Shown: positions 30,445 to 42,094, counted from the stretch's first letter. The stretch is DNA of 64,000 nt from Nemertoderma westbladi (GCA_032718475.1 JAUCBJ010006805.1:1-64000), one strand, 5' to 3'. The notes: generated from the sequence alone by a model not told the origin. A program made the numbers and translations.

Positions 30445-32287
30445 AGCAGATGCTTAAGGCTCTTACAACCATAGAATTCTGGTATTCATGAGACTTACCT
30501 AGCCAATCTAATTGTCTACAGATCTCCTGAATCTCATCGGAAAACTCTATAATCCCGCTGCTAAGAAACTTTCGGGGCGCCATTAATTTTGCATACAAAT
30601 ACCCAGCTATGTCATTCCTATTACCATACCTGATGTTTAGTGTATCCCAAACTTGTCTTAATCCATCTGGATGTCCAATAAATTTTAACGCCATTGACTT
30701 GGGAGGTCCTTCCAAACATTCGATGAGGAATCTAAGTTTCTCTCCGTTAGATAGTACAGAGTTCTGTATGTTATCTTTGTAATATTCATTAAAAGGTAAC
30801 CATTTCATCTCATCTCCATTGAACTTGACAATCTCTCCAACCTTTACCGCTTGCCGGGCTTCGGTTCTAGCCATTTGACGCGTAAAACTTTCTTGGGCCA
30901 TCGTGCTATTTAATATCGAGTTATCGGTATATAAATTTCTCGGATTATGATCAGTTCTATAGGGAATATCATGATCAACAGGTCTATAATTACCCTTAAT
31001 AGGGTTCACTATAGGAGTTTCTACTTCGCTAGCAGTATAAATGCGTGTAGGCTCCACACCTTGCGCATGAGATACTTCAGACCTAACAGGTTGACACATT
31101 GTTACAGAGGGTGGTGGTATACCCTTTTTTAAGTTTACTAATTTATCGCGTTCTAACGCGATACTTTGCTGCACTTCTTGCAACTCTAACTTACTTTCCC
31201 TTACTGTGCCCTTGAACTGCTGGACAGTCTCCTGCATCTGTCCGAGCAGGATATCCATCCCCCGCCGTCTCTCGTCCACCCATTCGACCGCCGAAGCGGG
31301 AGTCGCCAACGTTGTAGCGGGCGGACGAGGGACAACGGGAGACAAATCTGGAATATTTCGCTCGGGGTCCAGGACCTGAACTGTCTCCTGGGCAGTTCTA
31401 CTGGGCACAGGTAGCTTAGTGCTATGTAGAGGGAATTTAGAGGTAGCTTCAGGGAGCACAGGTGTCTCTATCACCGAAGGGGTGATTTCAAGAACAGGTC
31501 CAATTATTTCAGGCTCATCTACTATAGTAGGGAGTCTTTCTACTCTAATTGGGTCTGAAGGCTCAGGATTACTTAGATCTACACTAGCTAGTTGCCTTCT
31601 CACGGCTGTAGGCAAATCAGGCAATTTCTGCCGATGTAGCGCCCTTCTACGTCCGTTATAACGAGATTTATTTCTTCTGCCTTCAGGATCTGTTGTATCT
31701 CCTTCATCAGAGGATGTAAATCCCTGTCTCTTGGAAGTAGTCCGACTTATCAGCTGCATATCACTAGCCGTTATCTGCTTATTTAAGTAATCGTGCTTCT
31801 CTTGAAGATTCTCCAACTCTAGTTGGACCTTTTCTTCAGATGCCCTCCGTTCCGCTTCTGCCACTGCCATTGCCGCTGCTGCTTTTGCCTTTGCCTCTGC
31901 TTCTGCTGCTGCCGCTTTTGCTTTTGCCTCTGCTTCTGCTGCTGCCGCTTTTGCCTTTGCCGCTGCTATTGCTGCTGTCTTTCTGTCTTCTATCTGTTTT
32001 TTCTTCAACTGTTGTTCCCATTCTCTAACGATGCGGATTCTTTCATCAATTTCCGCTCTATTCGCTGCCAACATTTCCGCATCTATTGCGTCCAACACAA
32101 ACTTGGCTCCTTCGCTATTAGGGTTAAGTCCCTCTAACCTTCTCCTCAATTCGTCATCACCTAAAAAACGTTGATAGTCTGACAGATAGATATCAATGGC
32201 ATCCCTCTTATGCGGTTTCTCTGCTGTCGCTTCACTCTCCGTTGTATCTAGTAGACTGTCTGACAGGTTCTGCTTTGCGTCAGACAT
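30410..32287 (-). CDS. gag: E2 gag (coiled-coil and gag domain)
   Basis: ATG at 32287-32285 opens a 625-codon frame. Residues about 25-60 contain AEKPHKRDAIDIYLSDYQRF. About 80-175 is a coiled coil with three copies of an AAAEAEAKAKA-type repeat. About 340-400 is a second helical region (QMQETVQQFKGTVRESK). About 470-620 is the DUF1759-type gag domain (VKFNGDEMKWLPFNEYYKDN, LDWLGKSHEYQNSMVVRAL). The last 15 residues after VVRAL are out of frame: the family sequence continues one base over in the 28249-30444 frame. A single-base change near 30460 has thus split gag from its zinc knuckles. Gag would form the particle coat. Confidence 0.85.
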   Translation of the reverse strand: MSDAKQNLSDSLLDTTESEATAEKPHKRDAIDIYLSDYQRFLGDDELRRRLEGLNPNSEGAKFVLDAIDAEMLAANRAEIDERIRIVREWEQQLKKKQIEDRKTAAIAAAKAKAAAAEAEAKAKAAAAEAEAKAKAAAAMAVAEAERRASEEKVQLELENLQEKHDYLNKQITASDMQLISRTTSKRQGFTSSDEGDTTDPEGRRNKSRYNGRRRALHRQKLPDLPTAVRRQLASVDLSNPEPSDPIRVERLPTIVDEPEIIGPVLEITPSVIETPVLPEATSKFPLHSTKLPVPSRTAQETVQVLDPERNIPDLSPVVPRPPATTLATPASAVEWVDERRRGMDILLGQMQETVQQFKGTVRESKLELQEVQQSIALERDKLVNLKKGIPPPSVTMCQPVRSEVSHAQGVEPTRIYTASEVETPIVNPIKGNYRPVDHDIPYRTDHNPRNLYTDNSILNSTMAQESFTRQMARTEARQAVKVGEIVKFNGDEMKWLPFNEYYKDNIQNSVLSNGEKLRFLIECLEGPPKSMALKFIGHPDGLRQVWDTLNIRYGNRNDIAGYLYAKLMAPRKFLSSGIIEFSDEIQEICRQLDWLGKSHEYQNSMVVRALSICFAQGWSRYTLG

Positions 32288-34468
32288 GTTTGTGTGTACA
32301 GTTGAATGTCTACTGCTGTATTACAGTCTGAGCAAGTCTAGTAACTCAGTATTAACTGATAGCCTAGTAATTAATTATCGGTACTGCTACTCAGTGTAGC
32401 GTGATATATATAATATATTAGAATACCGGTATGCTTATAGTATATATAACTATATAAGTATTATTACAGACTAGGTTTATCACAGAATACCGGTATAATT
32501 TTAGCACAAATATATATAAATATATAATAGGCCTATCGGGAATACCGGTATGCAGCTTACAGTTTGTAGTATATATAATTCTGAAATAGAATTAATTACA
32601 AGTACCGGTATAATTTCAGCCTAGATTTATAGAAATAAGATAATAGGCCTATCGGAAATACCGGTATATCAATTATTTTGGAATAATTGAATTTCTGAAC
32701 TTTAGGGTTACTTGGTTACTTTAACTTACTTTATTACCGTTATTTAAGCAGTAATCCAACTGATATTGAGACCTAATGGTTTTATGGTAGGCCTACTATT
32801 TATAAATCGTTAGATTTGATTTATAATGTATTTATACCCGTTTTAATGGGTTTAGTCAATGTTTGAAATAAATGTTATTATTTCTGGGGTAATCACTACA
32901 CAAAGCGGTGCGCTTTTAGTGAAGTGTTACGTATAGGACACTAAAACAAATAATTCTAATTTACCTAAGTTACTTAATACTACAAATTACGTACAATTCG
33001 GGTGAGATTACAATCTCTAAATAAACACAAAATTTACAAAAAACACAAAATACGAATTTTTAGGGTAATTTTACAAGAAGTCTACAAACCAGCCTAACAA
33101 AGGGTTAGAATACCGGTTATTACAACGGACAGGGTACTACGGTATTTGAAATAATAAGTAGTAGTAAATACACTGCGTTGTCCAGATAGGAAAATACCAC
33201 CGCCTGACGACCTATAGCCGTATCGCTATAGGTTCTACGTTATGTATCACGGAGTGTTCCTACCTAGAAGTTAATAGAGCTAATCGAATGTGCCTATCAA
33301 CCACTTTACAACACAAATATAATGTCTACAATAATTACTTCGGAAAGTACTGTACACTAAACCCTAAATTAGGTACGAGTACTTATATAACAGACAATCA
33401 GTAGTTAAATATACTTGAACAGCTAAAAGAACCACGGCATCTGCTGGAGTGACCGATGCACAAAATCACCAGTCTTTACCTACGCCGAGCAGCCCGTGTA
33501 GTACCGGGGTTAATTTAACTATAGCGGTATGTATAACAAACACAATTACTGTAGGAACAAACTTGGGGAATGAATGTTGCGGATAATCGCATAAACTCTG
33601 AATAATAAATATTACGCTACGCGTACAAACTACTCAAACAAAATACAGACCGAACACTGACAGACTACTATCAAGCCTAAACAAACTACGGTATATGCAG
33701 ACTCCGAAATGATTAGGGAGTATGCGCTCTAACCCAGTAGTGCGACTTATTCTTTAGTTGGGGGATTACCTTACAGCGTTCGCTGCCCCTACTGCCTAAT
33801 CGTACTTAATCGGACAGATGATCTACACACGCGGCAATCCATTCAGACCTAATAACAGCCAGACAACTATCCAGCCTACAAATTATCTAAATAAAATGAT
33901 ACGCTACCCGTACAGACTTACACAAACAAAGTACAGACTAAACGATGGCAGACCACTCTCAAGCCTAAATAAACCACAGGACATGCAGACTCCGAAATGA
34001 TTAGGGAGTATGCGCTCTAACCCAGTAGTGCGACTTATTCTTTAGTTGGGGGATTACCTTACAGCGTTCGCTGCCCCTACTGCCTAATCGTACTTAATCG
34101 GACAGGTGATCTACACACACTGCAATTCGTTCGGACTTAACAGCAATCAGACAACAGCTCAGCCTACAAATCGTCGGTACTATCTGATCAGGCTTACACG
34201 CCTTCTGTTCAATACTGGCCTACAAATAAATAAAACTTGACAGAAATAAGTAAACCATATAAAGGTATAAGGGGTGATCAATCCCTAATCCCTTAAACAG
34301 CCTACCGGTATGCAATAATCAAATCGAATAATACTAGTGTACTTATACTGAAGTACCGGTTAGAACAGTTAGGCCTACTGACCTACAGAGTGTACCGGTT
34401 CAGGTTTACCGGTTGACCGGTACTTTCAACTTTATTGCTCACTGCAACAAAGAAGCTATATCCTTTAA
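32288..34468 (-). other. Noncoding leader of E2
   Basis: Collinear with E1's leader (882-3143): TACCGGTA palindromes about 32420-32670, then a two-copy direct duplication of about 287 bp (GCAGACTCCGAAA at 33697 and 33984). No gene. The short plus-strand open frames here are not supported. Confidence 0.7.
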
Positions 34469-35672
34469 TGTTCGCGCTTTCAGACCTTTGGCAGTTTAAC
34501 CCACCAAATTAAGATGTCTTCTAGATATTAAATCAGTTTTTAGTCTATGACAAGTATTAGATTCACTACACTAGTCGAAACCAATCCGTGCGCGACCATT
34601 CACCCGCTGGATATTCCCGGGAGATTGGGTTCGACGGTTTAATTTTATTGCTATGTAAGCCTAATGTATTATTCGACTGACAGTATTATATAATCTCTGA
34701 CAATATTATTTACCTTCGGGAATATTAACAGTTCCTTTAGGACGTGGCACTTTATCTACATAAACAGAGTTATGACTTAAACTACTCACAACGATATGGC
34801 TTAATTATAATTCACATATATGGCGCATTCTTTAGGAATGCTTCTTTAACAGACTCACTCATACACAATGCTGCACAATACTGCACACTAATCTGCCGAT
34901 CTTCACTGATTTTAGTCACATATAAAAGGAACACAGACTGACTCATGTAGGGTCTATCAAATAACATTAGATTCACTTCAAACCACTTTAACATAAGTCA
35001 CAATCGTTTATCTGTAACCTTTCTCTCTTACCTTCGGTATATCAAGAATATTGGGTGTCGGGGTTATTTCTCGTTATTCCAATATAATAATTCATCAACA
35101 AATATAATGAATAACCGACAACAAATAGCAGTATAAAACAACAACTGAACACTGATTGTTATGAGTTTGCAATGTTTCAGCAGTCAGTATGTATGATCAG
35201 TTAGCAGTGATTCCATGAGTTAAAGGATATATGCCCTTTATAATTAAACCTACTAGTGTAAGACTAAAAACTAAAACACGGAGGTGCCAAAGCCGGTTCT
35301 TAGGCTCTGGGCAAAAACATAACACTGAACTACTGAGTTTCTGTATATACCTCCAACACAAAGACAACAAACGCTCTGATTGGTCAACCTGAACAACGAG
35401 AGAACAGAGAAACAAAGAAACGTCGACGTGGCAATATCAGCTGCTAGCTGTCGTCATGGTAGCGACACTGTTTTCAAGAGTATCGAGCTTTTACGTCACG
35501 GAATTACGGATTATGTCCTCTAAAGTACAAATACAGAAGAAATAGCTCTTATGTCCGCTAAAACACCAGTACAGCAAGGACACGGCCTTTTTATGCCTGG
35601 TAAACCAACTACAGAGTACTTTACGGGAAAAATAAGGAAAAATAACCGGACAATTCAGTAAAAGCTTTTACA
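34469..35672 (-). repeat. 5' LTR of E2 (1,204 bp)
   Basis: Minus-strand ends TGTAAAAGCTTTTACTG ... GCGCGAACA. Its right-hand 436 bp (35237-35672) also occur at 42095-42530 because they were copied in the tandem duplication. Confidence 0.93.
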
Positions 35673-35965
35673 GTGGCCATCTACGCGCACCATGCATATA
35701 CCACGCCGTTATATTATATTATATCGTTTGCCAACTCATCGATTTACGCAGAACCCAATAATTTTCAATTGTACTGTATTTCCCTACCAACTAATCAACC
35801 AACCAATAAACCGAATTTAGGCTATTTCTCAGTTTAAGACCTGTATTATTTTTGAAAATATCTTATATATAATCTCTTGCTTTAATCACAATTAATCATT
35901 TATAATGGTTTTAGTTTAAAAGTTTTTACTTTGTTTGTTTGATTTACAATACAATAAATTAAATA

Positions 35966-36409
35966 ATGTCTTCTGATTCCGATATGGTTATGCCTGTAGT
36001 AAGGCATTCATTTTTTGCAGAAGATGGTGAAGCCTATATTGTTATTGATTATACAATTTACTGTCGAGGAGATGATAAATATAAAATCGATTTTTCTGAA
36101 AAAGCTAGGAAAGTTTTAAGCTCCATTGATATTGATGCTTCTGAAAATAGCATTCATCTCTTAGATTACAACCTAAAAGTTGATCATGTGGGAAAATTAA
36201 TCAACATCTTACTATTATCCATGATAGAGGGGTTAATTGTTATTACACAATACAACGAAGCTGGTGAAAAGTTTGAAATACGGCTAAATCGGCATAACCC
36301 CTACGAAATTATGACATTCTTTATTGTAATGATTTCAAAAGAATCCTTTGTCGAAACTGAAGAATCAACAGATAATGTGGAATTTGTTGAAAATATCATT
36401 GATTCTTGA
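35966..36409 (+). CDS. Acidic 147-residue protein, copy 1 (unknown function)
   Basis: ATG at 35966 in an AT-rich context; the frame is uninterrupted and identical in copy 2. The product is acidic, begins MSSDSDMVMPVVRH, and has beta-rich stretches (EAYIVIDYTIYCR), a hydrophobic helix (KLINILLLSMIEGLIVI) and an acidic tail (ESFVETEESTDNVEF). No motif I recognise. It lies upstream of a RING gene and a packaging ATPase in the same orientation, so it may be a small structural or regulatory protein of a Polinton-type virus. The hydrophobic stretch is too charged around it to call a membrane anchor. Confidence 0.65.
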   Translation: MSSDSDMVMPVVRHSFFAEDGEAYIVIDYTIYCRGDDKYKIDFSEKARKVLSSIDIDASENSIHLLDYNLKVDHVGKLINILLLSMIEGLIVITQYNEAGEKFEIRLNRHNPYEIMTFFIVMISKESFVETEESTDNVEFVENIIDS

Positions 36410-36589
36410 CTTTTCCCCCTATATTATAAATATTTTATGATTATTTTTAAAATTTTGATCTTTTTAATTATGAAAAAAAATCAAATTTTAAATAATCGAA
36501 AATTGTAGTAGTATTTGTATATACAGTATATCAGATTTGTTTGTTGTGTATTGAGGTAATTATTTTCAATTTACTTTAAAATTTGGAAA

Positions 36590-36844
36590 ATTGATATTTT
36601 AAATGAAAAATGTCCAGTTTGCTATTCTAAGTTATTGCAACATCGAGATTATTATAAATGTGAAAATAAACATGCAACTTGCGTACGATGTATTGTACAA
36701 TATTCCGAAATGAATAATTATTGTTCTAAAATTTGTCCTATTTGTCGCGCACCCATATCTAAGTTAAATATAAAATTGGCGAGATACCAACCCTATTATT
36801 GGAAAGAACTACGAAATATAACTTATAGTTTCTGCGGAAAGTAA
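36590..36844 (+). pseudogene. RING-finger protein, copy 1, start codon lost
   Basis: Same frame as the intact gene at 43448-43702, but the initiator is ATT (36590-36592) instead of ATG: a single G-to-T change. The next in-frame ATG falls within the RING, so the finger could not be made whole from this copy unless a non-ATG start is used. The cysteine pattern is otherwise unchanged. Confidence 0.8.
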
Positions 36845-37040
36845 TGATCCTGGAGATTTATTTACAATATTGGAGAATATTTTTTATAGAAATGTAGTAC
36901 GACAGTGTTGCTATTATGTTCCTTATTTTTTTAGCAGCAAACATAAAAAAATCATTAGCGCAAAATTCCCGGGAAGTGATTTCCAATCCGCTGATGTTAC
37001 CTATCATTATTTCGCGTATAAAGATGCTCACGATGCTTGA
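36822..37040 (+). other. Open 72-codon frame overlapping the RING gene end
   Basis: In the +1 frame relative to the RING gene a stretch is open from 36822 to TGA 37038-37040, reading through NDPGDLFTILENIF and CCYYVPYFFSSKHKK. It has no ATG. It could extend the RING protein by frameshift, or be the 3' part of a decayed gene. The same frame is present in copy 2 (43680-43898). Confidence 0.3.
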
Positions 37041-37264
37041 AATTACATTGAAAATGAGTCTATACTATAATTGGAAATAGTACCTTTTGTTGCAGCGAGC
37101 GTCACATACTGTAGTTGCGTCATATGTTAATTAAATATACAGTACTCTAATATTGTAGTTGCATCAATTATTGTTATATACATAGTAATGGTGATGGTTT
37201 ATTGATATTTATATTATATTATATTATATTATATTGTATTGTTGATATATCTTAATAATAATAA

Positions 37265-37900
37265 ATGGCTGACTTTAATTCAGGTCCATATAATTTAAAC
37301 TTTCAAATGGGAACGAGTATGATAATTTCTGGCCCATCTGGTTCCGGAAAGTCTACATTTGTCGGTAATTTAATTAAACACAAGAATGGTTGTTTTAACG
37401 AACCCCCCTTGCGAGTATTCTATTGTTACGGGAGCAATCCCCCGACTATTCCCGGTATTACACACCTTTACAAAGGTTTGCCTGAAAATATAGAGAGTTT
37501 AGTGAATAGTCGAGATTTATTAATTATAGATGATTTATTAACAGAAACTGAGTCCAGTACAGCTTTAACTGTATTGTTTACTAAGGTAGCTCATCATTCC
37601 AATATATTTATTTGTTTTATAACACAAAACATGTTTTACGGTGGGAAGCATAACCGCACAAGATCAATTAATAGCCATACCTTAGTATTAATGAAAAATC
37701 TGCGAGACAGTTTATCGGTTTTAAATTTCGCGAAGCAGATGTTACCAGGGCAGACCAAATTTTTAGTAGATTCCTATCAAGATGCGACTATTGAACCATT
37801 TTCACATTTCTTAATTGATTTACGACAGGAAACACCCGAACATTTAAGATTTAGATCGCTCAAAAAAAGTCTATCACTGCACTTGAATGCTCGTACATAA
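37265..37900 (+). CDS. Polinton/adintovirus-type DNA-packaging ATPase (A32-like), copy 1
   Basis: ATG at 37265, 211 residues, uninterrupted. It belongs to the FtsK/HerA superfamily of viral genome-packaging ATPases: Walker A GPSGSGKST at residues 23-31, Walker B LLIIDDLL at 85-92 (D89-D90), sensor-type FICFITQN at 115-122, an Arg-bearing HNRTRSINSH at 129-138, and the family's C-terminal LRDSLSVLNFAKQMLPGQ and DATIEPFSHFLIDL. Length is normal for Polinton and adintovirus ATPases. In such viruses it drives DNA into capsids. No capsid, protein-primed polymerase, protease or integrase gene is found nearby, so the rest of the virus is missing. The alternative, a domesticated cellular copy, cannot be excluded. 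Confidence 0.88.
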   Translation: MADFNSGPYNLNFQMGTSMIISGPSGSGKSTFVGNLIKHKNGCFNEPPLRVFYCYGSNPPTIPGITHLYKGLPENIESLVNSRDLLIIDDLLTETESSTALTVLFTKVAHHSNIFICFITQNMFYGGKHNRTRSINSHTLVLMKNLRDSLSVLNFAKQMLPGQTKFLVDSYQDATIEPFSHFLIDLRQETPEHLRFRSLKKSLSLHLNART

Positions 37901-40900
37901 TAGTTCGCATGGTGGAAGGCATGGTTTCGTGTTTCCATTTTGTATATTTAACGGACCAAAATTAGTCTATGTTAGTAGAATGGTACGGTGTATGTTAATT
38001 AAAACAGAAAAGTTAAGTCCTGAAATTAAATGACCAAATACAGATGCTTTTCAAATTTCCCACCAATTAGTGTGCCATAGAATCATTACTAAATTTGCCA
38101 TTACAGAGAAGGGACAGTCCCTCACTGTAATGGCATCTGGGACAATTACAGGGTCATTACATGGAGGGACAAATTGATCTTGATATTGAATGTGTAGGGA
38201 TCACACTTTAATATTGAAGTTGGAAGTACAATGTAACAATGGCTGTATTGCCCATGTTTTAATCTGCTATAATAACTTTACTTTGTTAATTCAAAATGTT
38301 ACATGCAAATTTATATGCAGAATTAGTAATGGGAAACATGGGACAAAACATCTTGAACATACCGGGTTTGTCACATATAGATGTTAAAATCTCGGCAACT
38401 ACTGGATCGTTTTCAATAAGGTTTTTTTTATTGTGTTCTGTAATAATTGAGGCTGGATTTGCGCATCATCATACCGACTGATAACTTCTTATAGCTTCTT
38501 TCGAACCTCTATTGAACATTTGGGACATTACAGGGGTCATATTGAAATTTAATAATATTTTATGCTGTTACTGGAACGGAAGTATTTGTATCCTCCAAAA
38601 ACTGATCTGGGAATGTAGGAAATTTTTCAAGCTTCCGAATGATATATAGTTTGTACACCAAGGACCATAATGGGGTCATTCTACTGCTCTCTAAATGTTA
38701 TGCAAATTCTTTAAACAAGTGTTAAAAATGCTATTTTTTTAGCGTTTGACAGAGAAATATGGTAATATGCAGGGATTTTTCAACCCTGAAAACATGATGA
38801 GCAGAATTTTCAGGCCTAGTTTCATATATAAAACATTTTACCGTTTAAAAATTCACCAATCTAAACTGAAATTACGTTCCGGACAATTTCTAAGTCGGGC
38901 TTGGCCACTTTTGTTGAGAATGACCCAATTGCATTTTCGATATTAGGCCCGCCTCACATGACACAACTTTTGTTGGACATAAAGGCTCCTATCCCAAATA
39001 GATTTAAAAAATGTTGATTAATCATCTTAACCCAACAGACGTTACCCCGTGTGAGGAGGAGGGCCTTAGAATCTTTGTATCATTTTACTAAAATACTCAT
39101 GTCAAATTATCAAATTAACAAGATGTAATAATTAAATATAAGATAATAATTATATAAATTTAACACGTAGCACCATTGTTAAATAATAGTCAAATATAAG
39201 ATAATATTATATAATTTTAACATGTAGCACCAATGAGAAATAATATTTAAATCAAAGATAATAATTAGGAGCCCGCTCGACAGCGGTATACTTACTGTAA
39301 AAATCTCAGGTTATATAACACTGTGACTGACTGACTGACTCACTCACTCACTCACTGATAATAATCCAGGTTCAGGCACTTCCTGCCTGACGTTTTTGAT
39401 GAAATTTTGCAAGTACATTGCTTTGGTGGTTCATAATCGCGTTACAAAATTTCAGATCGATTCTATGTGTGGTATTCAAAATATTTCGTTTTTTTTTGAC
39501 ATTATTTTGTCGCGAAATTATATTTATTTAGACACTTAACTCAACTTAATTTAGACAATTAACAGCTGTGGCAAAGGAATACATAGAGAGTTGGCTTTAG
39601 GAGTATTATTGGTGGGCCGACCTGACCCATTAGAATACATCAAAGGCAGCCTTATTAATTAAGTAGAAAAGCCATCAAGCTGGCTATAAGAAGACCGCCC
39701 ATAGACAAACGTAGTGTAGTCGGTTCCCTTCACAATGAACAGCTTTGCTTACAATCTGAGAGAGTAATCCCAGCCCCTAAATGTCATTATAAACCTAACA
39801 TTTAAACGACCCTGTGCTTAATTTAATCAGCTGGCCTACTACCTAACATAGCAGTGAGTAACCTTGTAGATATTCACATAGGATTCACTGGGAAGAGATA
39901 TTCATCTAACGGGGTAATACATTTAGAAGGAAACTAAATTTATTATTTGGCTCTATTCGTTGTTATTTATCTGGTTGAGCATCACGGGCATTTTTTCATA
40001 AATATTCGGTAATTCGGTAAACGCATTTGATATAATACAATTATTTGCATCATATTATATTTTTGTTAGTGGTAGCAAAGTTTAATTTCTTATTATGTGG
40101 GACGAGCCACAAAGTCAGATAGCCTCACGCCTAACTAGTTTAGACAATTATTGTTTAGTTTACTTACTGCTGACTGACATAGTTCATTTGTAATAAATAG
40201 TCTTGGCTAGGATTATTCTCCCGGGCTCCTTCCAGCCAGCTTGCTGGCTTTCTACTTATAGATATATTTGATAAGTAGCACCTTATAAAGTAGCACCGAT
40301 AAATAGTACTTTAACATAAAAAAGGTAATGATTATATAAAAAATTTGGACACGTAGCACCAATGATAAATAATACTTTGAAACAGAAAAGAACAAGTAGT
40401 GCGATTTGAAAAAAGAATAATTTCGTTTCTTAACGTTTCGTTTTCGGAACGTTTCTTATAATGAAATACCTCTTCAGCAAAAAAAACAACTAGGTACAAA
40501 TTACATTAATTACTGTATTATAATTACAGAAAATAACCTAAATTAAAATAAAGGCAAATGTAAACAAAATTAACAAATAATATGCGAGAGATAATTACGT
40601 ACTAGAATAAATAGGAAATATTAGATTATATATGAAATAGTTAGGCAGACAGCTAATTTTACTAAGTATAGTACAATAAAGCAAAATATCTGAAAAAAAT
40701 ATAGAAAAATTATGGTACCGGTAGCAAAGCAGAGACAGTAGGTAGGGTGTATAGTGCTGTAGTAAGAATAGATACAGTACAGTATAATATAGTAGATAAG
40801 ATGATATTATAACTACTGTAAAATAGATGTAGAGGGAAGGAAGTGCCGTGTACATTTAGTGAAGGTCTTAAATCAGCTGGCCGAGGTTTTTTTTACTACT

Positions 40901-41800
40901 AAAGTTTTTTTACTTTTTTTTAAATAGTATTTTAACATAAGATAATAATTATATAATTTTGACACGAAGCACGGAAACACGAGCACCAATGATAAATAAT
41001 ACTAATTATGTATAAGATAAGAATTGTATAATTTTACAGAATTTTATGAATAAAATTAGGCCAAAAAATATTAATACGACTTATAAAAGATATGTTATAT
41101 GAAATTGATGTTTAAACTTCTGTGCCCAACACAATTACCAGATACTATATTTGTATGTTGATTTAATTATTATTGCGTACCCAACATTTAACGATCAGGA
41201 ATTCAGGCACATTTAATCTATTAATATACTATGATTTATGCTATTAAAATTATTTAAGATTGTGCAGGTGTTAATAATATTTGTTTCGATTTGGTATTTA
41301 TACTTGTACATAGATAATGGCAGAATAAACCCAAACAAAATCGAAACTCAACCTTCATTTTCATAAATCATCTAACTACTACTTCTACTATTCACAAAAT
41401 TATGGAACAAGATCAGTAACTGAAAATAAGTTTCAACACCCTCTGTGAAATTAAATGTAGCCATTTCGAACTTCATTAACGATTAATATACGGAACTGAT
41501 GTATCTATGTACCTTGTAATAGTCCCTTCTGATTATTTTTAACAGGAAAAAAACCGATGGTACTACCATGTGAACTATATTAAAAAACTGAATAAACTTC
41601 CAATTTTGTGACAATTTGAAAAAATGTGATTCCCTCTCCCCAGACGCATTCCGTATCATTGTGGCCAACTCTATGGCTGGGATCGGGAACCCATGGATAA
41701 GCGCGATTTCTTCTGGGCAGATAAGCTTTCTATTAGCGCAGTGGGTATTCAAGAGCACCGAATGCATACTGGACAGACTGACGAGGTTCTGATAAAGGAA
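37901..41800. other. Noncoding repeat-rich segment, duplication copy 1
   Basis: No supportable gene. Contents: a nested hairpin at 38096-38135 (TGCCATTACAG/CTGTAATGGCA enclosing AGGGAC/GTCCCT); several diverged monomers containing ACACGTAGCACCAATGATAAATAATA at about 39165, 39220, 40350 and 40975; a possible inserted unit bounded by AGGAGCCCG (39267-39275) and its complement CGGGCTCCT (40222-40230); and a (GACT)n(CACT)n tract at about 39322-39358. Confidence 0.6.
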
Positions 41801-42056
41801 ATGGGGGGCGGTTGGCGACTCGCTACGAAGCTACAGTGAACGATCAATCATGGCGCAGTTTCGGTCCGGTGTTTTGCCGTTGGGTATTGAAGTGGGTCGA
41901 TATCAGGGCAAACCCTTAGAAGATAGAATATGTTGTCTATGTAAGTCGGGCGAAATTGAAGACGAAAGTCATTTCTTGTATAAATGTGACGCCCTAGATA
42001 GGAGTCTCTTCCCACAAGATTTTTATGATGTTGAGAATAGCCAGAAGTTGAAATTT
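41800..42056 (+). pseudogene. LINE C-terminal fragment, truncated by the duplication junction
   Basis: The plus strand reads DSLRSYSERSIMAQFRSG, then EVGRY, and a zinc-binding pattern CCLCKSGEIEDESHFLYKC. This C-terminal signature is common at the end of non-LTR retrotransposon polymerases. Copy 1 stops at 42056 where the filler begins; the fuller version is in copy 2. Confidence 0.75.
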
Positions 42057-42094
42057 ATAATTATTTATTGATTATATAATTAATTATTGTTATA
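42057..42094. other. 38-bp AT-only-like filler at the duplication junction
   Basis: Present only between the two copies and absent from both outer edges. It is built from ATTATT/TTATAATTA words that resemble the adjoining TTTATAATTAAACC, consistent with template-switching or end-joining repair. Confidence 0.75.

Larger units (their letters stand above)
22417..35672 (-). mobile_element. E2: complete BEL/Pao LTR retrotransposon, RT-deleted, 13.26 kb
   Basis: Bounded by a 3' LTR (22417-25228) and a 5' LTR (34469-35672), with exact 5-bp target duplications GTGGC at 22412-22416 and 35673-35677. After removal of the nested LINE the two LTRs are equal in length (1,204 bp), and I noticed three substitutions. 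Minus-strand order is 5' LTR, leader, gag, CCHC/protease/post-RNase H/degraded integrase region, a 1.6-kb gene-free stretch, accessory frames, 3' LTR. The block that should hold reverse transcriptase and RNase H is missing, so E2 could only have moved with enzymes supplied in trans. Confidence 0.93.
35237..42056. repeat. Tandem duplication, copy 1 (6,820 bp)
   Basis: Identical to 42095-48914 at an offset of 6,858 bp apart from a handful of substitutions that I spotted (for example at 36592, 38865 and 41507). It starts within E2's 5' LTR and ends inside a LINE tail, so both breakpoints cut recognisable elements. It carries the 147-residue gene, the RING gene, the packaging ATPase and about 3.9 kb of noncoding repeats. 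Confidence 0.95.

Noticed and set aside
41483-41767. 94-codon minus-strand frame (also at 48341-48625)
   Set aside because: It lies antisense just upstream of the plus-strand LINE C-terminal fragment and has no recognisable domain; being in both copies follows from the duplication.
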